A stretch of DNA of 64,000 nt from Elasticomyces elasticus (GCA_035926095.1 JAVRQT010000020.1:682001-746000), one strand, 5' to 3'. Counted from the stretch's first letter, positions 20,967 to 31,781 are shown. Program-made: numbers and translations. Notes: generated from the letters alone by a model not told the origin.

Positions 20967-22055
20967 TCATTTGACCATCAAACCCAACCGACTAGGATGT
21001 ACGCCCTCCGTACTCCCACTCTCCACCACTTTCGCACTCCCACCAGCACCACCCTTCCCCTCCTCCGCTTTCTTCTTAGCAGCCTCCCTCTTCTCCCAAC
21101 TCTCCCTCCCCCTCCCCTTCGTCTTCTCCTCAACAGGTTTATCACTAACTCCCCCTCTCCTCCCCACACTCTCAGCCTTAAGCTCAGCCTCTGCCCTCTT
21201 CACCCTCTCCTCCTCCAAAGTAATATTCTTGTCCCTGATCTTGGAAGTTCTCGACTCAGATTTACCTCCCCCACCAGCCGTGAGCTCAACGTTTATCTGC
21301 CGTGCCCTCGACTTTTTCGCCTTAGGTCCTAGTCCTAATGTATTGCTGTTGACCGCCCCAGCCGCCGCCATCCCCGGCTCAGCCATCTCCACCCTATCCC
21401 CTTTATAATCCGCCGGATCAAAAATACTATGATGATACTTTTTTATGCACGTTTCCATACGATCAAACTGTTCGAATTCGAGGAAAGCGAAACCCTTGCT
21501 TTTTCCCGTCGTGGGATCGGTACGGTGTCGTAGGATGAAGGGTTGTAGTTTTTTGAAGTGCGCGGTTAGGGAGGCGTCGGTGGTGGAGTAGGGGAGGTTG
21601 CCTATGAAGAGGATGAATTTCGCTCCCTTTGTGGAGCCGAGTTTGGCGTTCACGGGCTGGTCGTCGGCGGGTTGATCATCGGCAGGCTGCTCGGAGGGGA
21701 CGGTTGTGGCAGTAGTGGCGGGCGTGATGGGCAAGCCTTTAGCTTCCTTCTCCTTGCGCCGTTTTCGCAGGTTGCGGGAGAGCGTCGAGGGCTTTTGTTT
21801 CTTTTCTGCTGGTTGTGCTGCGTCGTCTGCTGTTGCTGCAGGCGCATCGTCTCGTTTGCGCTTATTCTTGCTCGCTGCTTTCTCCTCCGATACTACAGCG
21901 GCATCAATCGCTACACCACCCTCCTCTTCCTCGTCTCCTCCTCCACCAGGCAAGTCGACAGTATCTTCATGTTTCCGCTTCCTGCCTCCAGTCCCACTCC
22001 CGCCTTTGCGCTCACTCTTCTTGGATTTCGTCTTACTCGGTGCGTCGGCTGACAT
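20967..22055 (-). CDS. RRM protein, Nop6-like ribosome-biogenesis factor
   Basis: Single-exon gene of 362 residues with one RNA-recognition motif near the centre. RNP2 is FILFIGNLPY and RNP1 is SKGFAFLEF. The N-terminal 120 residues are Lys/Arg/Ser-rich with an acidic DEEEEGG patch, typical of nucleolar proteins. The region after the RRM is a basic, Glu/Lys-rich tail (KNITLEEERVKRAEAELKAE, later EKREAAKKKAEE), likely coiled. This layout matches the fungal Nop6 group acting in small-subunit ribosome maturation; that assignment rests on domain order, so another nucleolar RRM protein is possible. The start ATG reads MSADAPSKTKSKK and the gene diverges from the MFS gene at 22393. Its 3' end faces the cluster of tRNA-like genes. 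Confidence 0.85.
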   Translation of the reverse strand: MSADAPSKTKSKKSERKGGSGTGGRKRKHEDTVDLPGGGGDEEEEGGVAIDAAVVSEEKAASKNKRKRDDAPAATADDAAQPAEKKQKPSTLSRNLRKRRKEKEAKGLPITPATTATTVPSEQPADDQPADDQPVNAKLGSTKGAKFILFIGNLPYSTTDASLTAHFKKLQPFILRHRTDPTTGKSKGFAFLEFEQFDRMETCIKKYHHSIFDPADYKGDRVEMAEPGMAAAGAVNSNTLGLGPKAKKSRARQINVELTAGGGGKSESRTSKIRDKNITLEEERVKRAEAELKAESVGRRGGVSDKPVEEKTKGRGRESWEKREAAKKKAEEGKGGAGGSAKVVESGSTEGVHPSRLGLMVK

Positions 22056-22392
22056 GTTTGCGACCAGAAATTAATTCTTATGTTGTCCAAGATTGAAGTT
22101 GGAAGGTCGTCAGAAAAGTTGCCCGCTCGGACTCTTGGCAAGACTTGGCGGTCGATCGAACTTCACCTGCATCGGCGACAACGGACGACGGTGACCGAAG
22201 AGGAAGGAGGATGGGCTGGTGATGGGGCTAGCTTGCGATTGCGTGTTGTAGGGCTGCCTGTGGTGTGGGAATATGTACAGTACTTCCTCAACAATCACTG
22301 GTGATTTGTGCTCGGTCTGACGATATTCGACAACGATACCATATGACTGCTCGCCACCGGATTGGATTATTGTGAATTGATACACAGCAACC
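22056..22392. other. Divergent promoter region (RRM gene / MFS gene)
   Basis: Separates two ATGs on opposite strands, so it should contain both promoters. I see no gene or repeat in it. Confidence 0.5.
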
Positions 22393-24394
22393 ATGGCCCC
22401 CTCAGCGGACCCAACACGGAATAGCGACCACGTAACAGCGACCGAGTCCACACCTCTACTAGGAGCGCCTGAGTCCGCACCCGAGATCGTCCACGCTCCC
22501 AACGGCCACACCACAAAACCCACCGCCTCCTCCCCATCCAATGTCTCGCCTACCGAGGATATCGAGGAAGAAGAAGAGCGACCAATGCCCTACCTCCAAA
22601 TCCTAATCCTCTGCTTCGCCTCTCTAGCAGAGCCAGTGGCATATTTTGCCATCTTCCCATTCATCAACGAGATGATTTTCCGACTAGGCGATATCCCTGA
22701 GACGTCCGTAGGGTTTTACGGGGGGCTGATCGAGAGTCTGTTCAGCTTGGTGCAGATGGCGTTAATGTAAGTCCCCTATCCTTCCTCCATTTCTTTCAAG
22801 GAATGGTTACCTTTGTCACGAAGGGCACAACACAGAACATCAATATGCATGCCTGGCAGTGAGTGGGATCAGCAAGCTCGATCCAGCCTCTGTCCACTGA
22901 GCCACGGATATCAGTACGAGCCCGCAAAATTCATGCTCCATACTAATCCCCCACACACAGGATACCCTACGGCCGCGCCGCCGACTCTTACGGCCGCAAA
23001 CCCGTGCTCGTCTTCTCCCTCGCGGGCATCAGCGTCGCCACCGCTCTCTTCGGCATGTCCCAGACCCTCTGGCAGATGATTCTCGCGCGCTGTTTCGCGG
23101 GATGTTTCGCGGGGAGTGTGGTGACGGTTCGCACGATGATTAGCGAGAATTGTACGAAGAGGAGTCAGGCGAGGGCGTTTAGTTGGTATATGTTTACGAA
23201 GAATTTCGGGATTTTCGTGGGGCCTTTGATTGGTAAGTCTTGTCACTTCTTCAACCCGTAGCTGTTTTGGGGAGGGTTTCTGGAGGAATTGCACACCAGA
23301 AAGAACCAACTCATCCGGCTGCATCAAAGAGACACTGTGGCGATATACTTAATTTTACTTAGACCACGCTGACACACCATGACACGCACAGGAGGTACCC
23401 TCGCCTGCCCAATAAACCTCGCCTCAGCCCCACCCTTCTGCCACAGTTCCTTCTCAACCCACTTCCCCTACGCCCTCGCGAGCTGGACAGCAGGCGCCCT
23501 GTGCCTCGTAACCACCATCTCCGCCCAGATCTTCCTGGTCGAGACCCTCGCCACCAAGAAACCTCAAACCTCCTCCACCTCCTCAGGCAAACCCGCACCC
23601 CCTCCAATGACTACTTGGGATGTGCTTCGCTCCCCGGGTGTTCCGATGGTATTGTTTATTTTCGGGCATACGATGTTATTGGCTTTGGCGTATACGGCTG
23701 TGAGTCCCGTGATGGAGTTTACTAGTATTTCCAAGGGGGGTTTCGGGTTCAGTGATCGTATGATCGCTATCTTTCTTGCGGTGGCGGGGATGAGTCAGGC
23801 GGTGTGGATGCTTGGGGGGTTTCCGCCGTTACAGAGGTGGTTGGGGACGGGGAGGTTGTTGAGGGTGAGTTTCACAATTTTCCATCATTTCTTGCCCCCA
23901 TGTGTGAAGGGCTGCGGGCATGGGGTAATTCCGCTCATGCTGACGTTTTTTGGTGGTTGGGGCAGATTTGCGTAGCTTTCCAGCCTTTTTTCCTGGCTTC
24001 GTTTCCCATCTTCAACGAATTACTTCGACATGGCTACGAACGCATCTTCTGGATCGCCCTCTGGCCCTCCATCATCTTCAGCAGCGGCGTAGCCATGTCT
24101 TTCGCCTGCGTCCAATTAGCGCTCAACGACATCTCCCCCTCCTCCACCGTCCTCGCTACCGTCAACGCCCTGGCTCTGACGGCGAATAGCGGGGTCCGGG
24201 CTTTTGCGCCCGTGGCTTTCACTAGTCTGTTCGCGGTGGGTGTTAAGTGGGGTTGGGCGGATGGGCATTTGATTTGGTTCGTGTTGATTGTTATTGCGTT
24301 GGGGCTGAATGTTGCGTGTTGGTTTTTGCCTAAGGCGGCGGAGGGGAATTATGGGAGGGGGAAGAAGGTTGGGGATGGGGAGGAGGAGGAATAG
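22393..24394 (+). CDS. Major facilitator superfamily transporter (DHA1-like)
   Basis: Membrane transporter of 515 residues from four exons (22393-22766, 22961-23232, 23392-23864, 23966-24394). All junctions are in phase; the introns of 194 and 159 bp are long for this window. The N-terminus has a TPLLG motif and an acidic EDIEEEEERP stretch, as in vacuolar or plasma-membrane fungal MFS proteins. MFS signature A follows span 2: IPYGRAADSYGRKPVLV. Signature-B-like sequence is in ILARCFAGCFAGSVVTVRTM and signature C near TKNFGIFVGPLIGG, rebuilt across the second splice. About twelve spans can be counted. The C-terminus ends in an acidic GDGEEEE. The group resembles ZIF/YCR023C-like carriers; the substrate is unknown. 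A tRNA-like gene on the opposite strand begins 344 bases beyond its stop. Confidence 0.9.
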
Positions 24395-24637
24395 GTGGCG
24401 GAGGTTTGAGGGTTACGGGATCGGATGTAGGGGGGTTGATGATGCCGAATGGACTACTCTCATTATCAACGGAGACTGCTGATACTTGAATCGGTGAGGT
24501 CTGCTTTACTTCGGAGCTGGAGTCGTTAGTCCGGAATTCGTGGTTTGCTAACAATGAAAACGTACACGTCTCGCTGGTGCGAGGTAGGTGAGCAGAGTAG
24601 AGAGTGAACCCTGATGGCAAAAGAAAAGTAATACTGT

Positions 24638-24739
24638 TGGAGATGACCGGACTTGAACCAGTATCACCGTTGCAGGGAGAGTCTCCCTGGGCGTGCCAGG
24701 CACACCCGCAACAGTATCTTACCATTGGACCACATCCCC
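24638..24739 (-). ncRNA. tRNA-like Pol III gene 5 (no anticodon)
   Basis: On the minus strand the acceptor GGGGATG (24739-24733) pairs with CATCTCC and A73 (ending 24638), again with G3:U70. The D-arm is GTCCAATGGTAAGAT with a perfect A-box (TGGTCCAATGG). The T-arm is ACTGG-TTCAAGT-CCGGT with B-box GGTTCAAGTCC. TTTT follows within about 15 bases. A 7-bp stem CTGTTGC/GCAACGG replaces the anticodon arm and encloses two perfect hairpins: GGGTGTGCC/GGCACGCCC (with a wobble) and AGGGAG-ACT-CTCCCT. This is the best-folded copy. It lies on the other strand from copies 1-4 and 4 kb away. Confidence 0.78.
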
Positions 24740-25641
24740 TTTGTGCTTTTGGTGAGAGATTGTTTGCTATGTACTCATTGCGTTGAATGCCGGGAAGAGC
24801 CCGAAGTGAATGGTAGGGCGGGACAATGAGACGGAGCATCTCGGCAAGAAAGTTGCAGAAAGGCTGGAGAGCGGGAATTCTGGTCGGCGGATCTTTTGAG
24901 CAGATCAGTCTGTCATCTGGACATGACAAGGTCGTGCTCTCGAGAGGCGAAGAGTGCAGATGGGACCACACTGGAAGCCGGAGCAGCAATAAATATCGTA
25001 TTGTCAAAGTCAGCGGACGGGTTGCTGCCGGTCCCGACAACTGGCAGAAGATGTAGGGATCCTGGAACATGCGAGACGCAGATGTGTACCCAATTTCGTC
25101 GGACTACTTCGCTTCGATATTCTGCGCCGCTCTGGCACAGGCGATGCTATATCGAACGGACGCCTCCATTGACAAGAACGATAGCAGACGAACTAGCAGA
25201 GGATTGCGACCCGCCACTCCATTAACGGTATCAAGCGCCTTCACTCTCGCAACGTGCTCTACCAGCTGCGAAACGTCGGCGGCTGCCAACATGCAAGATG
25301 TACGGCATCAGCTTCGCTTCGTCGGTGGCATCGTGAGCTACCCCGATTTCTGTGAGCTAGCGCATCATCAGTCGGATGGGGAGCGAAGACATCTTTGCTT
25401 GTGTAGGGTGAAATCGACCGTCGCCACGCAACTGCACATCGACGACTTCTTCTCATATAAGCATAAGGAAGTGACAAACCCGTAACTTCCTCAATGCTAA
25501 TTTTGGGAACATAACGTTGGTATTGGTCGTTTGCGGTAGGTACCTGCTCTTGCTACCGTATTTCTTCTTATTAAACTCCCAACCTCTCCACCCCCAACCT
25601 CTCCACCAGCCCACCCTCTCCCTCCCCAGCACCACCACCAC
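24740..25641. other. Intergenic region
   Basis: No supported gene. A 246-codon minus-strand frame (25070-24330) runs through tRNA-like gene 5 and is regarded as chance. Short CT-rich repeats (CCAACCTCTCCACC twice near 25578-25610) precede the next candidate gene and look like a 5' UTR. Confidence 0.4.
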
Positions 25642-26064
25642 ATGTCCCCCTCCGCAGAACTCGCCTTCGCTTTTGGCTATGGCCCACCGATCTCGGCCCT
25701 TGTCGAGCTCGCAGACGCGTTTGGATTGTCGCTCGCGCCCGCCCCCCTCCTGTAAAACTACCCGTTACCCATTCGACTGTCTAGACAGGTACTGATATAT
25801 CGTAGCATACCCCGTCGTTCCGGAGGCGTCTTGGTGCCTTTTCGAGTGGCCTTGAAACAAAGTCTCCGGTGCTATCGCAGACGATCGAACGACGACAGCT
25901 CTGACACTAGATCTGCTCAGCGCGTAACATCTGACCGTATTCCTCGTCTATCATGGGGAGTTTCGCGAGCGAGGGGCGGGATGTTGCCAACACTGCTCTT
26001 CACGATCCTTCGGCGTTGTCACTCCAATGAGCCTCAGAAGCTCAGTCTAAAAGCTTCTGGCTGA
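25642..26064 (+). CDS. Possible two-exon hypothetical protein (122 aa)
   Basis: An ATG after a C/T-rich leader starts MSPSAELAFAFGYGPPISAL, with a plausible N-terminus. A 54-bp intron (25752-25805, GTAAAA donor, TACTGAT branch, TAG acceptor) would join it in phase to a downstream frame that ends at 26064. The second exon is Arg/Ser-rich and has no recognisable domain. The case rests on the N-terminal composition and the intron signals only. It may instead be a non-coding transcript. Confidence 0.3.
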
Positions 26065-26229
26065 TACGGTGTCGCGAAACGGCGCGTTGGGACAAACAAT
26101 CGACAGTGAGAGACGTTCGAGTAGTCTGAGTTGATGATGACGATCCTATTGCTAGGCTACATAGCTACATAATCATTCCTGTCTTTTCCATTTCTTTCAT
26201 GAGACATATCGTCATTTTTGTCATTTCAA

Positions 26230-27671
26230 TCATGCCGCGTAACCCGACGCAGTTGTTGCGGGTGTGCTGTAGCCACCAGGAGCGGTTGCGGTGGAGGTGC
26301 TGGAGCCGTAGCCACCAGCGGTGGTGCTGGGCGTGCTTGAGACGTAGCTTGAGATTTTCGATGAGGAAACAGAGCTTGTTGTAGATGACCCGTACACAGG
26401 CGCTTTGGGAGTTGTCACCGAGGATGAGGAGGTGGTGCTTTGGCCGTACGTTGATGGTCCTTGAGAGGAGGAGCTCTTTACGGAGCTCGAGGAGACTGTC
26501 GAGCTGCTGGCACCATATGTAGGAGGCGGCGTAGTAGCCGAGGAGACCGTCGAGCTGCTTGCTCCGTATGTAGGAGGCGGCGTAGTAGCCGAGGAGACCG
26601 TTGAGCTGCTTGCTCCGTATGTAGGTGGCGGCGTAGTAGCCGAGGAGACTGTTGAGCTACTCGCGCCATAGGTAGGAGGTACGGTGGGAGTTGTTGACGA
26701 TGTCTTTACAGACGATGTTGACGTCGTTCCTCCGTAGGTCGAAGGGCCGGTGGAAGTGGTCGGCTTGGAGGAAGAAGAACTGCCGTAACCCCATGGCTTA
26801 GACTCGGAGGAGCTGGAGGATGTTGACGAGCTTTTTGAGCTGGTTGTGTGAGGGTAGGTCGCGGGCGAGGTTGGGCTGCTGGATGTCGTCTTGACGGATG
26901 AAGAAGAGGAGGAAGAACCGTATCCCCATGGCTTAGTTGATGTGGAAGTTGAGCTCACGCTGTGAGATGTCGATGAACTTTTCGAGGTAGTTTTGCTGGT
27001 GGTATGCGGGTAGGTCTTGATCGAACTAGTCGTCGAACTGCTCGTTGAAACACAGCTGGAAGTTGTTGAGCATCTCTTGGAGACGAAGATAGTCTTCGTC
27101 GTGTAGTAGGTGCTCTTGTAGGAGCTGGTGAGGGTCTCCGGGCATGGGGTGCTGGTCGTAACAGTGTGTGGCACCTTGGTGACTTCAGTCTCGACGCTGC
27201 TGGTCTTTGAGGTCACCGGATATTTCTCAGTCGAAGTGTAGAGAGAAGTGCTGTGCGTCCAGACCCAGACCGGCTTGGTGTAGCAGACGACGGTGTGGGA
27301 TTCCGATTTGTACGGGATTGTCTTCGTTTTTGTCTCGTATTTAGTGTGGGTTTTTACAATGGTGGCTAGACACATGATTAGACCAAAACGTAGGCAGTAG
27401 AGACTCGAACCAACTCACAGTATTTGGTCTCGTAAGAGGTGCTCTCCGAGGTCAGAGTGACCGTGGATGGCTTGTAGGTCGTGGTGGTGTAGACACTGGT
27501 CTCTGGCTTCACCCATGACTGAGTCTTGGTGGTGTAGACCTTGCTGCAGGTGGACGAGTGGTCCCAAGCCTTGCACTGGCCATAACCCCATCCACCACCG
27601 TTGCCGCCCGGAAGAGCAGCAGCGAGGCCGCCCGTTGCAAGGGCGGCGAAGACCGCTGAGGTGAACAGCAT
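26230..27671 (-). CDS. Secreted Ser/Thr-rich cell-wall-type repeat protein
   Basis: Two exons (27671-27419 and 27365-26230, 53-bp intron with GTGAGT donor) give 462 residues. A signal peptide (MLFTSAVFAALATGGLAAAL) is followed by a short Gly-rich segment and a domain with a few Cys (GQCKAWDHSSTCSKVYTT). Beyond that come Tyr/Thr-rich repeats of the type VYTTTTYKPSTVT and more than 250 residues of Ser/Thr with Pro-Thr-Tyr-Gly motifs. Four near-perfect 17-residue repeats (PPTYGASSSTVSSATTP) lie near 26490-26690. No GPI signal is obvious, as the C-terminus (TASGYAA) is not hydrophobic. It is probably a heavily O-glycosylated wall or extracellular protein. Repeat number is likely to vary between strains. 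Confidence 0.8.
26490..26690 (-). repeat. 51-bp coding tandem repeat, four units
   Basis: Four in-frame units each encode PPTYGASSSTVSSATTP or a near copy. Most differences between units are silent, implying recent expansion or gene conversion within the wall-protein gene. Confidence 0.85.
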
Positions 27672-29836
27672 ATTGAAGGTTTGAAGGTTGAAGGTTGAAC
27701 GATTGTGTTGAAATTGGATAGCGAAAGTGCAGCAACAAGCGAATGTGCTGATCGATGTGCAAAGCTTGTGAGTTGCTTGCTTGCTGGAGAACAATCGTTG
27801 AAGGCTGCTCCCTCTTATACACCTACCTTCTGATCATCGTCGATAACAATAGCTTGCCCCCTCGTTACTTTTGCTGCACGAAGAGTGCACTCCACATCCT
27901 TTCACGACGCCGGCGGAGTTTCCGGAGCGAGGTGGAAACCTCACCCTCCAGTCACAGTAGTCAGACTGTACGTTGTGACACTCTTTTTGCACCATGATGG
28001 GCCGGTGCAGTACGAGGAGCGGGCTCGAGGCCTGCTTGGCACCAGGACTGACGAGGTGGTCGCTCCCAGAATAAGTTGACAGATGCCTGTCGATGCATAA
28101 CGATGGAGCTAAGGCCGACCTAAAGCAATAGCACATTGAGTTTGAGACAGCTCGATGCCTGAAGAGAGCCAAGGTGGATGCGCCTGGACGTTCGCGGGTG
28201 TGTCCGCCATCTGCAAGAAGTAAGACCGACGTCGAAGGAATATTGGAACGTGATGCAGCCGTACATCCCGTACCTGAGCAGCCGCATCGTACCTACAGCG
28301 GCAGTGGGTCCGCGATGCATGTCCTCGGCTTAGGCTTCCTCCATCCAGGGCAATGGAAGGCGACAGAAGCGATGCACTTGAGATCGGCCGTGAGGCAAGA
28401 TCGTGTTGCTGACGTTTTTTCCCAGCGCTGCCTGCTTTCGCTCGCTACCCGGAGACTTCGAAGTCGCATCGTATCCGACTGGAGCTCAGGATGGTGCTGT
28501 TGCGAACGTTCGATCGCGCGGCCCCAGCAGCAGCATCCTCCTTCTCTCTGTGGCATAGTGCCCGTCACTAGCAGTCGACGCCAGACAGCTGCAGGCAGTA
28601 TTAGACTGCCTTTAGTACAGTTTTTCCGCTGCGTCAGTGACGGTCGGGTCCAGGCTTGCCAGGTGATGTTGATGGAAGCTTGTCTACCCCGCAACCCACG
28701 TTTAACTGCTTAGCCGGTTAATCAATTTTGATTGGCTATTGAATAAGCTTGTGTCAAAGAGTGTGGGTGAAGAAATAGAATGTGGAGAAGGGCCTTCTCA
28801 TGCACGCGGTGCAGCAGTTCGTACACTTGCGCAGGGCGACGGCAGAGTACGAGGGAATACGAACACGTGCTTGTTCTTGACGCTCCCGCTGCAGAAGGTG
28901 GAAGCGATGGCGGACGCCTTCAAGTCATCACGATGACCTGGAGATGCTGGAGCAATGTTGAGAAGGATGGGGCTTGGGAGGATTGGGGCTGAAATGTATA
29001 AGGATCGATATTGATGCTGCAACCGAGACGTGCAGAGCGAGCACTCCTCCATATTGTGTCTTGATAACAAAGCACATCGAGTCTGCCACAGACTCCAGTC
29101 AATGCAGTATTGATCATGCCAAACGCCACCGAGCAGTCAATGCAGTATTGATCATGCCAAACGCCACCGAGCAGTCAGAGGCTCCATACAGTCTTGTAAG
29201 GCAGCGAACACGAGGTCTTCTCCATGATAAAGACAGCCCAACATTTAGTCGCACTTCTGGTAGAGTAATCCTTGCGGACGGGCGATGATGGATCATTGTC
29301 ACATCGGGTCCGTGGCTAGCATTCCTGCGTGCTGATCTGAGACAAGATGACGAGATCCGAGACTTGCCGCTGTGGAAAAGGTTTCTTGGCCGTGAGTGTG
29401 TTTGTATCTTGCTTTCGCTACTCCCGGGGTCCAGCAGCGGCGCGGGAGTATCTCGCGCGAGCGTTCTTGACGGCGTGCCGAAGTCTCCATGCCTGACGCT
29501 GGGACGGGTATCAGCTCACTTCGTGGTTGTGGCTGCCTCGACGTCCCGCTGTGCTCGGGTATCCCAGCCTGGATCTGCTTTCCAGCGGCATCATTGAACG
29601 TGCTCTGCTTGATGCTCAGACTGTTGAGAACTGACTGAACGTCGGAATAGCGAGCACGCTCGACCTCAGGACCACGCAAGCCCGCACGATTCCGACAAGA
29701 GAAACCTCTCTGCCCTGGACCTTCGACTGGAGCTGATCTCTTCAGCAACTGGACGAGCTGATTGCCTCACGACGAGCTTTGGCTCATGGGCCAAGCATCA
29801 AACATCACTTTCGTTTTCGGGGTTTGCGGACAGGCT
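27672..29836. other. Two kilobases without a supported gene
   Basis: The promoter of the wall-protein gene lies at the left. Overlapping sense and antisense frames at 28174-28713 have similar lengths and no protein character. A 38-bp tandem duplication lies at 29096-29171. I see no RNA gene or transposon ends. Confidence 0.4.
29096..29171. repeat. 38-bp direct tandem duplication
   Basis: Two identical 38-bp units start with CAGTCAATGCAGTATTGATC, and a third copy begins (CAGTCA) at 29172. It is non-coding and looks like a simple replication-slippage duplication. Confidence 0.9.
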
Positions 29837-31444
29837 TCATCCCAAGTCAGCAGGCCGTTGCTCGTTGCCCCACTTTCTCTTGCCATCGGCTGACTGCTCA
29901 TCAATATACGACAGGCCTTTCCGACCACAGAATGACCCTGGCGCAGGACTTCTCGTCACCTCTTCGAAACCTCCATGTCCTTTCTGAGTGTTTGGATGCT
30001 GTGAGCTAGAGTGCCACACCCAGACACGATCGACGACTTTCTGGCCGGGCTGCTCCGTCCGCCTAGGATTGAAGTTCGGAAGCTTCGCAATCCAGTTAAC
30101 AAGAGCTTGAGCGGGCGTATAGAGTCTCTCAAAGCGTCTCGTAAACGGCAGCCATTCGAGGGAATTTCTTGAGTACGCCACACGGACATACGGGTTCATG
30201 AAGATGCCCGTTTCGCCGACTCCAAGCTGCTCCGGCGCGAGAGCTGAGAGGTCAGCATTTATCAGACAACATTCAGATGCCTCCCAATAAGTCTCGTTCT
30301 CAGCTCGGAACCGAATCGGCGACTGCATTGTTTCGGTCGTAGTGTAGTTGAGCTCCAGCTTGGCAGGCGGCCATGGCTGGAACCACCGTGCTTCATATGC
30401 CACGAGACCGCCCCAGCAGCTCTTTACTCTCACGGCATCCTTCTGCGCAAGGACATCTTGCCTGCTTGCTCCGTCGCCAGCGTTCGAGAACCACGGGTAG
30501 AACGGTACACCCACACCATAACCATCCAGGTCTCGTGTTGCAAAGGTGTCGTAGAACTTGAAAGGATTGATGAAGTCTGTCGCACAAGCTGCACGATACT
30601 GCGTCATGCCAGTGGCTTCATCGACATTGGTTGAGAACAGCAGGTTTGCAGCATCGACAGGATCAAAGACGACGTCGTTGACATACAACAGTCGATCGAA
30701 GCGAGTCTGAGATGCTGGTGATGTCAAGTCCGTCAAGGGTCTCAGTGCCCGGTTTCGCACCTCCGCCAGGAACGCCATCCTTTTCAATTTGCGCTCTCCG
30801 TTGGCGTTGGTGACATGGTGAAGTTGCGACACGTCCAATTCTTCTACTACTATGGAAGCATTGCAGCTTACACTCCTCCTGAAGTCATTGAGTGCAATCT
30901 TGCTTTCTTCGTCGGCATCATTCTGGTAGATACTGAGATGAACATTTTCAGGTCCAAGAATTCGAACCAGGCCTTTGACAGAGCGTCCCCAGTCGCCAGA
31001 GACTAGTTTACCTTTCGCATCGTACAACGAAGCGGCAATGAAGACTTTCTGATTGTCAGGGTTGGCGCGTCCTTGCCGGTATGGTTCCTCGTCAACACGC
31101 CTGCGCAAAGCATGATAGCGTTGTGGTGGATCCGAGTATGATGGAAAGAAGATGGCGCAGGTCAACAGCATGCAGGAGATCAGTGTGACGACCACAAGGT
31201 AAGCTCGCACGATGCGATGTCGAAGTGATCGGAGTTGTCGTGGTCGCAGCTTGTGGATGCCCCAGTGCGGGCCTCTCCGCTGCGTGGTGAAAGACAGGAC
31301 ATCTTTCGCTTCTCCATGCTGCAGTTGGATAAGTTCCAAGTCGTCTTGGTCGCTTCCCACACTTGATTCATCCTCTCTGGCTAGCAAGCCTTCTTGCTCT
31401 TCCTCCTCTATTCGGCCGAGCCGCCCTGTATAGGCTTGCAACAT
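29837..31444 (-). CDS. GT69 alpha-1,3-mannosyltransferase (CAP59 / CMT1 family)
   Basis: Type II Golgi-membrane glycosyltransferase of the CAP59_mtransfer family, which adds alpha-1,3-mannose to glycans; the acceptor is unknown here. One exon, 535 residues. A cytosolic acidic N-terminus (RIEEEEQEGLLAREDE) precedes one anchor span (AYLVVVTLISCMLLTCAIFF) and the lumenal domain. Family motifs are KVFIAASLYDAKGKL, RLLYVNDVVFDPVDA (the N-D-V-V-F-D block is the likely metal/nucleotide site), AACATDFINPFKFYDTF, VKSCWGGLVAYEA and ASECCLINADL. The ATG reading MLQAYTGRLGR was chosen because the longer frame starts at a GTG. A second member lies at 48895; the two share all motifs but are divergent overall. 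Confidence 0.92.
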   Translation of the reverse strand: MLQAYTGRLGRIEEEEQEGLLAREDESSVGSDQDDLELIQLQHGEAKDVLSFTTQRRGPHWGIHKLRPRQLRSLRHRIVRAYLVVVTLISCMLLTCAIFFPSYSDPPQRYHALRRRVDEEPYRQGRANPDNQKVFIAASLYDAKGKLVSGDWGRSVKGLVRILGPENVHLSIYQNDADEESKIALNDFRRSVSCNASIVVEELDVSQLHHVTNANGERKLKRMAFLAEVRNRALRPLTDLTSPASQTRFDRLLYVNDVVFDPVDAANLLFSTNVDEATGMTQYRAACATDFINPFKFYDTFATRDLDGYGVGVPFYPWFSNAGDGASRQDVLAQKDAVRVKSCWGGLVAYEARWFQPWPPAKLELNYTTTETMQSPIRFRAENETYWEASECCLINADLSALAPEQLGVGETGIFMNPYVRVAYSRNSLEWLPFTRRFERLYTPAQALVNWIAKLPNFNPRRTEQPGQKVVDRVWVWHSSSQHPNTQKGHGGFEEVTRSPAPGSFCGRKGLSYIDEQSADGKRKWGNEQRPADLG

Positions 31445-31781
31445 TGCGCTGCTTGTGTCGCAAATAATACACACGCCGTCAAGTCCAGTTCCAAACACTC
31501 AAATGCTGCCTGATGAAACGCGAGGAATGCGGGATGTGATGAGGGACTTTGTTTCTGCTTCGCCACGCTACGCGCTTTGTGTCATGTCACGTACCGTGTG
31601 ACTAGGCTCCCAAATTATGCCATTGGCGAATCCTTCAGGCTGTGCAAGGTTGCAAGTAATGTCACGGTTTGCGAGGTTCGGTTCTGCGGGAATCTAGCCG
31701 CGCGGCCACGGCAAGCCACGTTGGTAAATTGTGTGTCTCGACCGCTCGTATGCATCGACACGTTGTCGAATAGGGCTGTTT
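31445..31781. other. Promoter side of the GT69 gene
   Basis: No supported feature; presumed 5' flank of the GT69 gene. Confidence 0.45.

Noticed and set aside
24330..25070. 246-codon minus-strand frame
   Set aside because: It runs through tRNA-like gene 5, has no protein-like composition and overlaps the end of the MFS gene.
28174..28713. Matching long frames on both strands (179 and 133 codons)
   Set aside because: Both depend on the same GC-rich stretch, have no motif and no splice signals linking them to other exons.
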